From: Perognathus longimembris pacificus
Taxonomy: Eukaryota; Chordata; Mammalia; Rodentia; Heteromyidae
Length of the DNA: 64,000 nucleotides
Assembly (NCBI RefSeq): GCF_023159225.1
Contig: NC_063170.1
Coordinates: forward strand, 28,732,301 to 28,796,300
Reading direction: 5' to 3'
The position numbers and the translations under genes were made by a program. The notes beneath the pieces are model-generated. The model saw nothing but the letters and a program-made list of their open reading frames with translations. It searched no databases and was not told the origin of the DNA. Positions 44,291 to 55,770 of this stretch are shown one piece after another. Position 1 is the stretch's first letter. Each line of letters starts with the position of its first letter.

Positions 44291-44659
44291 AATAAGACAC
44301 TCTGGATTGATAAAAACCAATGCCTTGAGGGCACACTGGCACTGCTCCCCATACACGGGACTCTGCAGCCTGGAGACTCCTCTAGTTCATACTGGCTGTC
44401 CTTTTCTTGAAGGCTAGCTTTTTACAGATTTGTCTTCTCATGCATTGAGACACTCATTCTCTTGATGCCATCTGCTAATATTCTCCAATGGTGTATCCAG
44501 TTCTCAAATAAGCATGTGGTTTTGTGTGTGTGTGTGTGTGTGTCCACATGTGAGTGTGCACCAGCGTGAGTCCGATAAGGTATAGAAACAGCTTCACAGA
44601 GGAGCTCTGACTTTGCCTCTGCTGAGAGACCCGGTATTTCACCTGGTTATGGTTAGTTT

Positions 44660-44890
44660 TTGTTTTGTTTTGCTAATACTAGGATTTGAACTCAAAGCCT
44701 AGTTTTTGTGTATGTGTGTGAAAGGCTAGCACTCTGCCTCCTTAGCTACAAATCTACTTCTACCTTTTTGGTAGTTTATTGGAAATAAGAGACTTCACTG
44801 CCTAGGCTGGCTTTGAATCTTGATCCTCAGATCACAGCCTCCTGAATACTTAGGAGTACAGGTGTGAGCCATCAGTGCCTGCTTGATTAG
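44660..44890 (-). repeat. B1-headed composite SINE
   Basis: Reverse copy with a TG-rich insert near 44710; GTAGTTTATTGGAAATAAGAG linker and B1 complement. Confidence 0.65.
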
Positions 44891-45519
44891 TTTTTACCTA
44901 ATTTATTGTCTCTACATTGCCACAAGTAGGAAAAGTGTATTTAGTTTCTATGTCCTTGTGTAGTACAGGTTTAGGGTTCAGCTTCTCAAGGAGGCTTTTA
45001 TTTTTCCTCCCTCAGGTTCCTGACAAACTTTTGTGCTTGGGAAGGTAGACAATGGTCTGGGGACCTCTAAACATAGGGTTGTAGTCATTATGTTTATGTG
45101 GGGATCCGTTCTAGTTCCCTACCACTAGAGGGCAGGAGGCCAAAACACTGGGCCATAATCTAGGTGGGCTTTCCCAGGGGCCATTTTAGCACTTACTTGC
45201 ATGGGCATCACTCTAGTGTAAACTGTGATGGTTAGCATCTTGGAAATTCTCTTCCTTTATTTGGAGCTGGGCCACAAATTTCAACTTTTTCTCTTCCCTT
45301 CCCCTTCATTTCCCTTTTTTTTCTTCTTTTGGCAGGGTTCACTATTACCCAGGCCAGCCCTGAATTCCTAGAGTGATCCTCTTGCCTCAGCTTCTAAAAT
45401 AGCCAGTACCAGAAAGTGTACAAAACCACATTGCCATCAACTCTTTGCTGAGTGAAGTGATTCCATATTGGTTCATTATATTTTGTTTGGAGTTTTTATT
45501 GTTGGTGCTGGTTTTTTGG
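44891..45519. other. Unassigned, with a small B1-like piece
   Basis: 45335-45410 resembles a reversed B1 (TACCCAGGCCAGCCCTGAAT). The rest is unassigned. Confidence 0.4.
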
Positions 45520-45720
45520 TTTTGTTTTTTATCAGTCCTGGGGCTTGAACTCAGGGCCTGAGCACTGTCCCTGGCTTCTTTTTGCTCAAGGTTAGCACTC
45601 TACCGGTGAAGCCACAGCGCCACTTCTGGCTTTTTCTATATATGTGGTGCTGAGGAATCGAACCCAAGGCTTCATGTATATGAGGCAAGCACGCTACCAC
45701 TAGGCCATATTCCTAGCCCT
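45520..45720 (-). mobile_element. IDL-Geo dimeric SINE
   Basis: Reverse copy from TTATCAGTCCTGGGGC to ATATTCCTAGCCC. TSD not clear. Confidence 0.82.
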
Positions 45721-45734
45721 GTTGTTGCTATTTT

Positions 45735-46035
45735 TGTTTTGGTAGTAATGGGGTTTGAACCCAGGGCCTTGTACTTATTAGGCAAACATTCTACCACTTT
45801 AACCATGTCCCAGCTCTTTTGGTATAAAGTCTCATGTTTTTCCATGGAGCTGGCCTAAACTGCTATTTATGCTTCTGTATTTACGCTGAGATAACAAACG
45901 TAAGACACAACTAACAGCTACTGGTTGACATGACATCTTTTTCTCCAAACTAATCTCCACTTCCCAAGTAGTTGAGACTACAGGCATGAGCCACTGAATC
46001 TGGCCAATTATATTCTGAAATCCAAACTAGAATTG

Positions 46036-46077
<42 letters not shown>

Positions 46078-46275
46078 TTGAACTTGAATTAATTTGTGTG
46101 TGCTTGAACTCAGTACTTCCTACTTTCTCTCTGCTTTCTTGCTTATGGTAGGGATTATTCCATTTGAGCCACATCACCAGTTAGGAATTTTGTTGGTTAG
46201 TTGAAGATGAAATCCCAGACTTTTCTCAGCCTCTGAGTAGCTAGGACTACAGACATGAGCCACTGGCACCCAGAT
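45735..46275 (-). repeat. Cluster of diverged reverse ID/B1 pieces around a (GT)n tract
   Basis: Reversed ID-like monomer at 45740-45820, B1 complement at 45945-46005, and a further reverse composite at 46080-46275. Confidence 0.55.
46039..46074. repeat. (GT)n microsatellite
   Basis: About 18 GT repeats. Confidence 0.95.
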
Positions 46276-46394
46276 AAATTAATTTATTTTAAGTATGATA
46301 ATTTCAGACCAAAAAATTAAGGATAAGCCATAATGATTATGCTGGGATTCCTAGCAGGCAAAAGGAAATGGATACAAGGTATTTTTGCCATAAA

Positions 46395-46922
46395 AGAAGA
46401 CTACAGTTTGCTCGGAGGCTGTGAGTGCTGTTATGGCTTCCACTGGGGTGGTGGTTAGCGCTGCCGCCAGGCAAGTGAAGCCCCTGAGATTCCAGACAAC
46501 GTGGGAGACTGGCTCCGGGGCATCTGCCACTTTGCCACTGATAGGAATGACTTTCAGAGGAATTTGATCCTCAGTCTGGAACTCTTTGCTGTGGGAGTTT
46601 GGTTGGCCAGAAACTTGAGTGACATTGATCTAATGGCATCTCAGCCAGGAGTGTAACCAAGAAGACAATAGCAACTCCTATGCTGTACCCAAACTTTCCA
46701 AAACAGAGTATAATTTATGACCACCACAAGATAATGCTTGGTAGCAGCTGAGGTTTCTCCTTCCTTTTCTAATACTGAAGTGTTGCCTTGGTTCTGTAAA
46801 AGTTATATACATAGTTGTGAAGTTTGTGCAGGGAGATGATCTTTGCTCATCTCCTAAAGGATTAAGAATGGTGTTATAACAAATATTTTAAGTAAAGACT
46901 GTACACAGAGACAAAAAAAAAG
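46395..46922 (+). pseudogene. TOMM6: TOMM6 processed pseudogene
   Basis: TOMM6 is a small tail-anchored subunit of the mitochondrial outer-membrane import (TOM) complex. Here an intron-less copy spans a short 5'UTR, an ATG at 46433 and a TAA at 46654-46656. The C-terminal two thirds read in one frame with blocks RFATDRNDF-like (CHFATDRNDF), RNLILSLELF, VGVWLARNLSDIDLM and the ending SQPGV. The N-terminus (MASTGVVVSAA) is in another frame; a one-base shift near 46470 separates them. A 3'UTR follows, then an A-run at 46913-46922. Lack of introns, the A-run and the frameshift indicate a retrocopy that does not encode a full protein. Confidence 0.9.
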
Positions 46923-47015
46923 AAATGTATGTGTTACCTGAATTGTAAAATGTAACCCCTCTGTACATCATCTTGCTAACAGCAATAAAGATGTATTTTT
47001 TAAATACTAGAAACA
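46923..47015 (+). repeat. L1-type 3' end attached to the TOMM6 retrocopy
   Basis: GAAATGTATGTGTTACCTG, then CTGTACATCATCTTGCTAAC and AATAAAGATG resemble the terminal part of the repeat at 7500-7570. It follows the TOMM6 A-run directly. Confidence 0.5.
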
Positions 47016-47039
47016 AAAAAAATTCTCAAATATAATTTT

Positions 47040-47240
47040 TCTTTCTTTTTTGCGAGTCCTGGGGCTTGAACTCAGGGCCTGGGCACTGTCCTTAAGCTTC
47101 TTTGCTCAAGGCTAGCACTCTACAACTTGAGCCACAGCACCACTTCTGGCTTTTTCTGTTTATGTGGTACTGACGAATCGAACTCAAGGCTTCATGCATA
47201 CTAGGCAAGCACTCTACCACTAAGCCACATTCCCAGTCCT
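47040..47240 (-). mobile_element. IDL-Geo dimeric SINE
   Basis: Reverse copy from TTTTTTGCGAGTCCTGGGGC to ACATTCCCAGTCC. Confidence 0.82.
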
Positions 47241-47661
47241 TAAATACAAATTTTTAAATTATTTTTTACCTTAATAAGATCAACTCTAATGTTCCAGTAT
47301 TGGAAATAGAGGGAGAATCTCTGAACTGGGAGGAGTGGCCAACTTCAATTATTCCCAATATGTGTATCACACTGAAAGGTTTTTCCTAATTTAAAAGTAG
47401 TGGGACTGTAGGGTGCTTACCTAACATGCATGAAGCCCTGGGTTTGATCTTCAGGTCTGCATAAAGTAAAATTGAAGCAACTCCAGATAACCACAATCTA
47501 ATTCTTAGGAGATTAATAATATATCAAATCACACTAATGACTCACTAACTCAAAAGAATGTATGACTAAGGACATTGCCTTTCTCGACCATATCAGAAAA
47601 CAAAGCATTTATCCTACAAATTCTATGAATATATGTAAAGGCACACATTATAAAGGATGGT
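47241..47661. other. Unassigned, with an ID-like piece
   Basis: 47403-47465 resembles a single ID monomer (GCATGAAGCCCTGGGTTTG). Otherwise nothing recognised. Confidence 0.4.
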
Positions 47662-47866
47662 CAACCTGGCCACCAGTGCCTCACACCTGTAATCCTAACT
47701 ACTGAGGAGGTTGAAACCTGAGAATCAACATTCTAAACCAACCCAGACAGGAAAGTCCATGAGACACTTATCTCCAGGTAATCACCAAAATGTCATGGAG
47801 CTGTGGCTCAAGTAGTAGTATGCTAGTCTTGAGCACAAAACTCAGGGACAGCATCCAGGCTCTGAG

Positions 47867-47868
<2 letters not shown>
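47662..47868 (+). repeat. B1-headed composite SINE
   Basis: GCCACCAGTGCCTCACACCTG head, linker, right monomer ending CAGGCTCTGAGTT, directly followed by (AC)n. Confidence 0.75.

Positions 47869-47913
<45 letters not shown>
47869..47913. repeat. (AC)n microsatellite
   Basis: About 22 AC repeats taking the place of a SINE tail. Confidence 0.95.
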
Positions 47914-47916
<3 letters not shown>

Positions 47917-48085
47917 GGAAGGAGGGAGGGAGGGAGAGACAGAGAGAGGGAAGGAAGAGAGAGAAAAGGATGAAGGAGAGGGTACAGAGGGAGGGAGGAT
48001 GAAAAGAAAGAGAAAGAAGAAAGCAAGGAAAAAGAATAAGAAAGAAAGGGAGGAAGAAAGAAAGAAAGAGGAAAAGAAACATGAG
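47914..48085. repeat. Purine-rich (GGGA/GAAA)n tract
   Basis: Almost pure A/G on the plus strand for about 170 bp. Long frames on either strand here are low-complexity artefacts. Confidence 0.9.
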
Positions 48086-48934
48086 TAGGAACTCATGTTT
48101 AGTTTAACGTAGACACATCACAATTGCAGACCCATGTGCATAAACACATCAACATGCATGAACATTTTAATTGGCTGCAACACTAAAAAGGCCTCTGAAG
48201 GCAGGAGCATGCCCAGTCCCAGGGCTTCTTTTCTAAACACCATTTTCTAATGAAAGAACCAGAGAGCATTAGAGAAATGGCAGGGTCTGGGGCTAGAGGA
48301 AGGAAAATACAAGCTAAGTGTGGAAGATACTGTAATAACAGTGGGAAGGGAGGAATGGAAGGAAATACCTGATCAGTACTTCTCAAAACTGTTATGGTCA
48401 GGAAAAACTACCAATCTGTCATGAATGCAAGGAAAATGAAAAGGCATGACAGCGGAGTGTAGCATGGCATTGTGGATGTAGTCCTGGTATGGACAGGGCA
48501 CTTGTAGAAAAACGAGTACAATCAGAATGAAGTGGAGATGGGCTGTGATGACTTCCCCAGCTTGGCTTCCTGGGTGTGACATGAATCCCATGGCAATGTC
48601 AGATATTAATAGTGAAGGCTGGATGGAGGGTGGAAGAAACATGGAATGGACTAACTTGGTAATATTTTTGTAAATCCAAATTAAACACTTTGTTAACCTC
48701 ATCTTATTCTCATAAAAGAATGTGTTTTCTTTGGGGCATCTGCTCAGATCCCACTGACTCTGCTCCTTATTTACAGGTTGGAATCTTCAATACAGACAGT
48801 GGGAGGATTAATCCATCTGGAATAGCTTGGCTTCTGTAATGACCTTCCATTTAAACTACTTCAGCCTCCTTTTCAATTCCTACAAGTTTTTCATCCAAGT
48901 TATATTGAAATAGCTTTAAAAATAACTTTGACCG
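48086..48934. other. Unassigned
   Basis: No recognised repeat or coding signature. Confidence 0.4.
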
Positions 48935-49790
48935 GCCACACAATGGACTAAGGCCTCATATCTAAAATATATGCAGAACTAAAAAAATTAAACTCCTCCA
49001 AAACAAAACTGCAAAGAACCAACAGCCCCCTCAACAAGTGGGCTAAAGACTTACAAAGAGACTTCTCTGATGAGGAAATGAGAATGGCCAAGAGACATAT
49101 GAAAAAGTGCTCTATATCACTGGCCATAAAAGAAATGCAAATCAAAACAACATTGAGATTCCACCTCACCCCAGTAAGAATGTCATATATCAAGAAAACT
49201 AACAATAATAAATGTTGGAGGGGATGTGGCCAAAAGGGAACCCTACTTCATTGTTGGTGGGAATGTAAACTGGTTCAGCCACTCTGGCAAGCAGTATAGA
49301 GATTTTTCAGAAGGCTAAACATAGAGCTCCCCTATGACCCAGCAGCCCCACTTTTGGGCATCTACCCAAGAGACCACAAACAAGAACACACTAAAGCCAC
49401 CAGCACAACAATGTTCATCGCAGCACAATTTGTCATAGCTAAAATATGGATCCAACCCAGATGCCCCTCAGTAGACGAATGGATCAGGAAAATGTGGTAT
49501 ATATACACAATGGAATTTTATGCTTCTATCAGAAAGAATGACATTGTCCCATTTGTAAGGAAATGGAAGGACTTGGGAAAAATTAAACTAAGTGAAGTGA
49601 GCCAGACCCAAAGAAACATGGACTCTATGGTCTCCCTCATAGGGAATAATTGGCACAGGTTCAGGCTAGTCACAGCAGAGGATCACAAGAGCCTAATAGC
49701 TATGCCCTTATGAATGCATAAGATGATGCTAAGTGAAATGAACTCCATGTTATGGAAACGACTGTTATATCATTGTTGTAATCACTTTCA
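48935..49790 (+). mobile_element. Older L1 3' end (ORF2 C-terminus)
   Basis: ORF2 C-terminal sequence: [30 protein letters not shown], the C-x3-C-x7-H-x4-C motif (CWRGC...HCWWEC), then LLGIYPRDHK, MFIAAQFVIAKIW and MWYIYTMEFY. One in-frame stop (TAG 49297-49299) separates two otherwise open halves. It differs clearly from the L1s at 31.9 and 34.8 kb, so it belongs to another, older subfamily. It is 5' truncated at about 48935. Confidence 0.9.
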
Positions 49791-50310
49791 ACATGCCATG
49801 TGAAACCTTAGCTTCTACCTTAGCACTCTACCACCAAGCTACAGTCCACTCCAAGAAATTACTTTTAATCTAGGAAATAAAGTGAGAGATTAAACCTTCT
49901 TCCAAACGGTGGGACCACTGACCTCTTACTGCAGAGATTATGGATAGAGCAAACATTTGCACTACAGGAATGTGCATGGGGGGATGTCTTAACCAAGGGT
50001 GTTAGGAAAGCTGCTAAAGGAGCTTTGGGGAAATTTGAAAGCATTAGCCACTGAGGGTACAGAAAATGATTCCAAGGATACTGGGAAATGTTTGTATTTT
50101 TCCTTTATAATTTCCACTTCATTTTGAAAATCCACTCCAAATCTTAGCAAATTACCAAATGTATTAATTAATATTAATTTGGGGTTTTTGTTTTGTTTGT
50201 TTGATGCCAGTACTGAGGGCTGACTGGATTAAGGAATTCCTGGGAACCTGGAAAAGCATTATTTGTGGTATGTTTTTGTGTTCTTTGCAGAGAAGGCTAG
50301 CATAAGCACT
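49791..50310. other. Unassigned
   Basis: Nothing recognised except short ID-like matches near 49815-49850. Confidence 0.4.
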
Positions 50311-50814
50311 GTTGTAGGGAGCAGAGCTGACTCCATCTTGATTAGGGAAACATGGTAGGAAATAGTGGGAGGAGTAGATTAGGTCAACCTGACACCAAAA
50401 TTCTGCTTGTTTAGCTTATTGTTACTTGCTCTAACCTCTGTGCCAACTTCCTACACCTGTGCCATGCTTGCCTTGTTGCGTGCTCTATCTCCTGCATCAA
50501 CTTCCTACATCTGTGAACTTATTGCTTGCTCTACCCCCTGCGTCAAGCCCCTACATCTGTGCTATGCTTTTACCTTTATAAACCCCAATTTGAGGACTGC
50601 TCGGGGGTACAGTGGCAGCTCCTGAGTCTACGCTATGTCCCTGGCCAGTTAGCCTGCTTTTCACTGTCGCAGTTCAGCTCCAAAGTCTGTGCTGCGTCCC
50701 TGGCTGGTCAGTTCACATTTTGCTTCCCCAATAAATCCATCTTTTTGCTTGAGACTGTCTCTGAGTGGTGGACTCTTGGAGGGACGGGGAATCCCCTCCC
50801 TCAAACCCCGTAAC
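50311..50814 (+). mobile_element. LTR (family shared with 54906-55558)
   Basis: Starts TGTTGTAGGGAGCAGAGC and ends CCCCGTAACA. TATAAA lies in CCTTTATAAACCCC and AATAAA at 50730-50735. Internal near-repeats of CTACACCTGTGCCATGC type occur in U3. The following TTGGTTCCCTGTAACAAG could be a little internal sequence or the true LTR end. No TSD was found. Confidence 0.75.
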
Positions 50815-50944
50815 ATTGGTTCCCTGTAACAAGAACCTGAGTGGACAGAAGAGGAAGGTCACACTCAGTATGGACACAAGAGGAAGGCACTGGTGAAGAG
50901 GTGAGTTGATCTCTTCTCTCAGGGCTAGGGTAGACTGAGATTGT

Positions 50945-51250
50945 TTCTGTTTGTGCCAGTCCTGGGGCTTGACTAGGGGCCTGAGTGCTGAATGCTGTCC
51001 CTGAGGTTTTTGTTTTTGTTTTTGTTTTTTCTCAAGGCTAGCATTCAATCACTTGAGCCACAGCTCCACTTCTGGTTTTTGTTGTTGTTTGTTTTTGTTT
51101 TGGGTGGTTTGAGTTTTTTTTTGCTGATTAACTGGAGAGAAGAGAAGGATCTCATGGACTTCCCTTGCTCAAGCTGGTTTTTGAACCACAGTCTTCATGT
51201 CTCAGCTTCCTGAGTAGGTAGGATTATAGGAGTAAGCCACTAGCACCCAG
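50945..51250 (-). repeat. B1-headed composite SINE
   Basis: Reverse copy with GTTTTTG-rich insertions; TGCTGATTAACTGGAGAGA linker and B1 complement. Confidence 0.65.
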
Positions 51251-51561
51251 GTGGATAAACTGGTTTTGGATGGAACAGAACATAATTGCAGCCCTGAGCA
51301 TCTGAGACTAGAGTAGGCTTGTGACTTCTGTATGACTACATAGGAATCTAGGTAGATGTTACTCTCTTCTCTTTGCAAAGTGGCATTTATTTCCCAATCC
51401 TGAGCACTGCTATGGAAACAGCAATAGAATAGCCCTGACCCATTCAAGACATCATGGTCCAGTCCACCAGATAGGTGAGAGACAGGGTGGCTCCAAGACA
51501 CCTGGTAGGCAGCACAGAGGACAGATTCCAGCTTCCTGGTGTTAAAAAGTCTGAAGAATGG
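51251..51561. other. Unassigned
   Basis: Nothing recognised. Confidence 0.4.
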
Positions 51562-51755
51562 AGCTGGGAATATGGCCTAGTGGCAAGAGTGTTTGCTTCA
51601 TATACATGAAGCCCTGGGTTTGATTCCCCAGCACCAGAAAATAACCAGAGGAGGTGCTGTGGCTCAAGTGGTAGAGTGCTATCCTTGAGCAAAAAGAAGC
51701 CAGGGACAGTGCTCAGGCCCTGAGTCCAAGCCCCAGGACTGGTAACAACAACAAA
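51562..51755 (+). mobile_element. IDL-Geo dimeric SINE
   Basis: Forward copy from GAGCTGGGAATATGGCC; a short deletion in the linker between monomers. Tail ACAACAACAAAAA. Confidence 0.82.
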
Positions 51756-52349
51756 AATTCTGAAGAGCTTAGAAGAAAACACAATAATAAGGACAAAGCC
51801 CATGTTTCCATACCCTGGTCAAGTGGGTGTCTAGAGCAGAACTGGAGTTATGAAACAACAAACTTCTATTTCTTGCACCTTTCACATGTATACCCATTAC
51901 AAAATACAGATTGAACTGGTTTTGGCCAAGGTCAACAACACTATGAATTTGAAGTCATAAAACATTCCTGGCTCCACACAGCCACCATCAATGTGTCTGA
52001 AATGAATAATACATGATATTGTACTGCTTATTGGGAATGAGTGGTTTGTTTTATGATCTAGATTTAAAATGCTTTAAATGTGCCTCCCAAGAGCTCATCT
52101 GATTTGGAAAAAGGAAGACTAAAAAATACTCAAGACTGCAAAGAAAATAGAAACTGTGTTGCTGAATTTTTCAGCCAAAGATGATAAATTAGCAAACCAA
52201 TCTGTATATAGGGATAAATTTTTATTCAGATTTGGTAGAAATGGGAAGTCATATATTTAATACCTTTATTTTATATAAAATGGGCATCTATGTGACTAGA
52301 AATGTAAAGGTGATGCAGAGACTAGTAGCAACAGAAATTGCTTTCTGGA
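51756..52349. other. Unassigned
   Basis: Nothing recognised. Confidence 0.4.
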
Positions 52350-52580
52350 CCCTGCAAACAGTGACTCACATCTGTAATCCTAGCTACTCAGGAGGCTGAG
52401 ATCTGAGGAATGTGGTCCAACGATAGCCCAAGCAGGAAAGTCTATGAGGCTCTTATCTCCAATTAACCACCAAAAAGCCAGAAATGGAGGAAGTAGAGAT
52501 GTGGCCTTGAGCAAAAAGTTCAGGGTCAGCATCAAGGCCCTGAGTTCAAGCCCCAGCACAGACACAAAAGAAAAGAAAAA
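52350..52580 (+). repeat. B1-headed composite SINE
   Basis: GCAAACAGTGACTCACATCTG head, CCAATTAACCACC linker and a right monomer with an internal deletion; A-rich tail. Confidence 0.75.
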
Positions 52581-52659
52581 GAAATCAGACTGAGGCTGAA
52601 TTTGGCCCACAGACTATAGTGTGGTATATTTTATTATAAAAGCAATACAAATCCCCTAT

Positions 52660-52850
52660 AGTAAGCTGGCGTGGTGGTGCATACCTGTAATCCCAGCTAT
52701 TAGAGGCAGGGACAGAAGGATTTTGAGTGCAAAACCAGCCCATTTGGGTAGTTACTGTAATTTTATTACACAAATTAAAGGGCTGGGGATTCAGGACATG
52801 TGATACAGTGCTTGCCCACTGTGCACAAAGCCTTGAATTTAATCCCTAAT
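52660..52850 (+). repeat. B1 plus ID-like monomer
   Basis: AGCTGGCGTGGTGGTGCATAC head and, from 52783, GGGCTGGGGATTCAGGAC ID part. Confidence 0.65.
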
Positions 52851-53659
52851 ACTGAAAAAAATTGTCAATTATGAAAGATAAATTCCTGAGAATTTGTCAT
52901 TTTTAAAATGTCTTTGCAAGACAGAAGGAGATGGCAGAAAAGCAACAGAGACTCACTCTGGCTCTCTCAAATCAAACAGAGATTTAGGGTCCTAACACAC
53001 ACTTTCCCCCAAGAGATTGACAGCAACAAATACATAAACAAATAGTGAATCACAGGAAAAGATAAAAAAAAAAAAAAAACTTGTAACTTGTACACTTAAG
53101 TTTGGAAAACTGCAAAGAACCCTCCCGAAAACCCCACACTGCATGGACAGTGCAGCTAAGCCACCAAATAAGCCCTGCAGCTGCCAACCAGTGAGACTAC
53201 AGCATCCAGACACAGAAAGCTTCCCCAGAAGCTGACCCAGACAGCACAGACAGCAATGGGAAGTCCAGACCCAGAGATCTTACATAGTGCTGCTGGTCAG
53301 ACCACAAGCAACTCCGGAATCAGTGAGCACTATGCCGGGACTCCCCCACCCCCACAACAGGAGACCAGCGCTGGTGGCAACCCACAGAGCTTGGCCTGGA
53401 CCCTTCCATCCACCCAAGAAGGGCTGCCACACTTGAAGAGGACAAAGAAGCCAGAGACCTTCCTCATTACCTCTAACTCCATCTGTCAGCTTCAAGCTGG
53501 AGGCAACTAGCCACCAAAACCTGTGGGCACTAGAACCTTGCATCCTCTGTGCACAGCCCTCACTATATTGGCAGGGAAACTTAACCCATTTATAAACAAC
53601 ACAAACAAAATCCCACCCATCCACAGGAACCCACTCCTTCTGAAGCCCCCCACCCCTAG

Positions 53660-54130
53660 GCTTGAAGTTAGCCTTCCCAGTCCCCACTCCAGACTGGACC
53701 AAATGCCTGGCTGCCAGCTGAGAGATGTCTCACCAGGACTGAGGGAAGCACATGTGTACTCTCATACACAAGTCAGTAGCCAAGCGCCCAGCCACCTAAG
53801 GGGCAAAACTCAATCAGAGGCGCAAGTGTAGACAACCTCCACCTCTTCTGAAGCGCAGGCACAATACAGAGGCTAGAATCTAGCCTTCCTATCCCCCTCC
53901 ACAGGCAGGACCAACAGCCAGGCTGCAAACAGAGCTCCTTGGTCCAATCACCTAAGGAGCGAGACCCAACTGGATGCACAAGTGCAGGCAAACTGCTGCC
54001 CCCCCATGGAAGCCCATCCCTTCCAAAACACATGCCCATCCCAGAGGCCTGACTCTAGCCTTCCCAGCCCCCACTGCAGACCAGACCCAGCTTGCTGGCC
54101 TAAGGCCAAGCTCTTTTCAGCTAGCCTAGG
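53660..54130 (+). repeat. Degenerate monomers in the old L1 5'UTR
   Basis: The block TAGCCTTCCYAGTCCCC recurs at about 53669, 53881 and 54056. CACCTAAGG followed by a CAAGTGYAGRCAA block recurs at 53793 and 53949. Units of roughly 155-210 bp with indels suggest an old tandem-monomer promoter. Confidence 0.6.
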
Positions 54131-54375
54131 ACCAATCATGTGTGCACAGCATTTGCTGACCTAGGGGCCAAGAGTGTTTACCCAGTGTGATCTATCCTGG
54201 GCCAAGCATGAGCCATCCCTTGCCAGGTACCAGCAGGCCCCAGCCCTGACAATCCCTGAACCCAAATGTGTAAATCACAACAGAAGATTCAAGATTCACG
54301 AACAATCAAGACAACAAAACAAATCCAAAAGCCAACAACAACCCAGAAAAGGACCCCAGTGAGAGTGAAGAAGAG

Positions 54376-54515
54376 ATGGACAAAAGAAACACTAAAGAAA
54401 TGATGATAGAACTGGCCTATGAAATAAAAGAGGGGATGCAAAAACAATTTCAAGAGCACAAAGAAGATCCAGGACTTGAAAAAGATATGGTGGTAAAAAT
54501 AGAAATGCTGGGCTG
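54376..54515 (+). pseudogene. L1 ORF1 N-terminus (old copy)
   Basis: ATG 54376 starts MDKRNTKEMMIELAYEIKEG, a charged coiled-coil start typical of L1 ORF1, cut off by a SINE at about 54510. The continuation after 55925 (MLYTSLKNKINTI-like) is degraded. Confidence 0.75.
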
Positions 54516-54557
54516 GGAATGTGGCCTAGTAGTAGAGTGCTTGCCTAGTGCACATGA

Positions 54558-55770
54558 TGCCGGGGTCCTTTGCCCCCAATGTTCCCCTGGCCAGTGCGAG
54601 AGGCAGGGAGTGTAGCCCACGGGGTGAGCCAAGAGGAGGTAAAGAGTAGCAAACCGCCCGCACCCAGCCCCCCTTCGGCAGAAGGACAATCAGATGATTC
54701 GGGGGATGTCACTCATTCTCCGCTTTATTAAGGGAATCACATTTATAAAGGCCAGAGGGCAGCAGGAAGGGGAGGGGTATAGTGCACCTAGCTCTGGGCT
54801 ATGATTGGCGGCCTGGGATGTCCATCAAGGGTGGAGGGCCGAGGGACTGTAATAGGGAGGTCAGATCTGGCCAGTGCCATCATTAGCTGTGGAGGAACTT
54901 CAGGTTGACTCCAGCTCAGATTAGAGCAGAAGCCAACTCCATCTTCACTAAGATCTCCCCCACCCTATCCAGGGAAGTTTCCCTTTGCTGTGATAAGATT
55001 GTGTAAACTGCTTGACCACCTGAAGCATGGAAAGTTCAAGGAATGTTCAAGGTTAAACCCATGCCCTCCTATGAGTAGGCTTATCTACCTGCATCATGTG
55101 AGCCCTGCCAAATCCATGTGCCAATTCTAACTAGAATGATAGGTTAGTTCAAACAGATACTATGAGGCAGACTGTAACTCTCTTGGCCACCTGTGTGCGG
55201 CCTAGCATGCTCTGTAAGCGTTGTATCTTCATTGGTCACCTGCGTGTAACAAGTTTGTCTGTGATGTTTGCCTTATAACCAGGCTGGAAGGCCACACGGA
55301 CACGTGGTCCCAGCTCCCGAGTCTGGGCTGCACACGTGCGGGCAGTCCCTGCTCCCGAGTCTGGGCCCTGTCCTGCACTCGTGGTCGGCAGTTTCGGCTC
55401 CCGAGTCCCGGCTGTGACCAAGGCCGGTCGGTTCACTTTTTGTTCACTTTTTACTTCCCCAATAAATCTGTCTTTTTGTCATCTTGTAGCTGGAGACTGT
55501 GTGGTGGACTCTTGGGGGAACCAGGAATCCCCTCCCTTGGGGAGGGGACCCCGTTTCATTGTAACGAACCCCCACTCTACTTCAGGACCTCCCTAAGGGT
55601 GTCTTACATCTACATCACAGCCCACAGGACTGCCTCCGGGTTCACCACCAGCGGCCATCTTGGCTACACGTGGTCCTGAGGCTGGGAGGCGGGGCCAGTT
55701 AGAGCCGCCTTGCGGGCCAGCTAGAACCACTTATTAATGGTGCAAGGCATCTGGGTGGGCGTGCCCCACA
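54558..55770 (-). mobile_element. Solo LTR, minus strand, split by another LTR
   Basis: On the minus strand it starts TGTGGGGCACGCCC (55770) and ends GGACCCCGGCA (54558), with CCTTTATAAATGTG and AATAAAGCGG (about 54718-54752). A duplicated CATGA flanks it (5 bp; CACATGA is possible). It is interrupted by the plus-strand LTR at about 54905-55579. Outer ends and TATA/AATAAA suggest a class II-type LTR; the class is uncertain. Confidence 0.7.
54906..55558 (+). mobile_element. LTR nested in the minus-strand LTR
   Basis: Starts about TGACTCCAGCTCAG and ends CCCCGTTTCA. AATAAA is at 55461-55466, with a CCTTATAACC TATA-like box. The tail blocks (TGGTGGACTCTTGG, GGAATCCCCTCCC) match the LTR at 50311. 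CTTCAGG occurs on both sides (54898-54904, 55580-55586), which may be the TSD if the element extends about 20 bp past the CA. Confidence 0.65.

Noticed and set aside
46433..46656. Functional TOMM6 retrogene
   Set aside because: A one-base shift separates the start codon from the conserved C-terminal frame.
47823..48096. Ser/Leu/Phe-rich minus-strand frames resembling membrane proteins
   Set aside because: They are translations of (AC)n and (GGGA/GAAA)n simple repeats.
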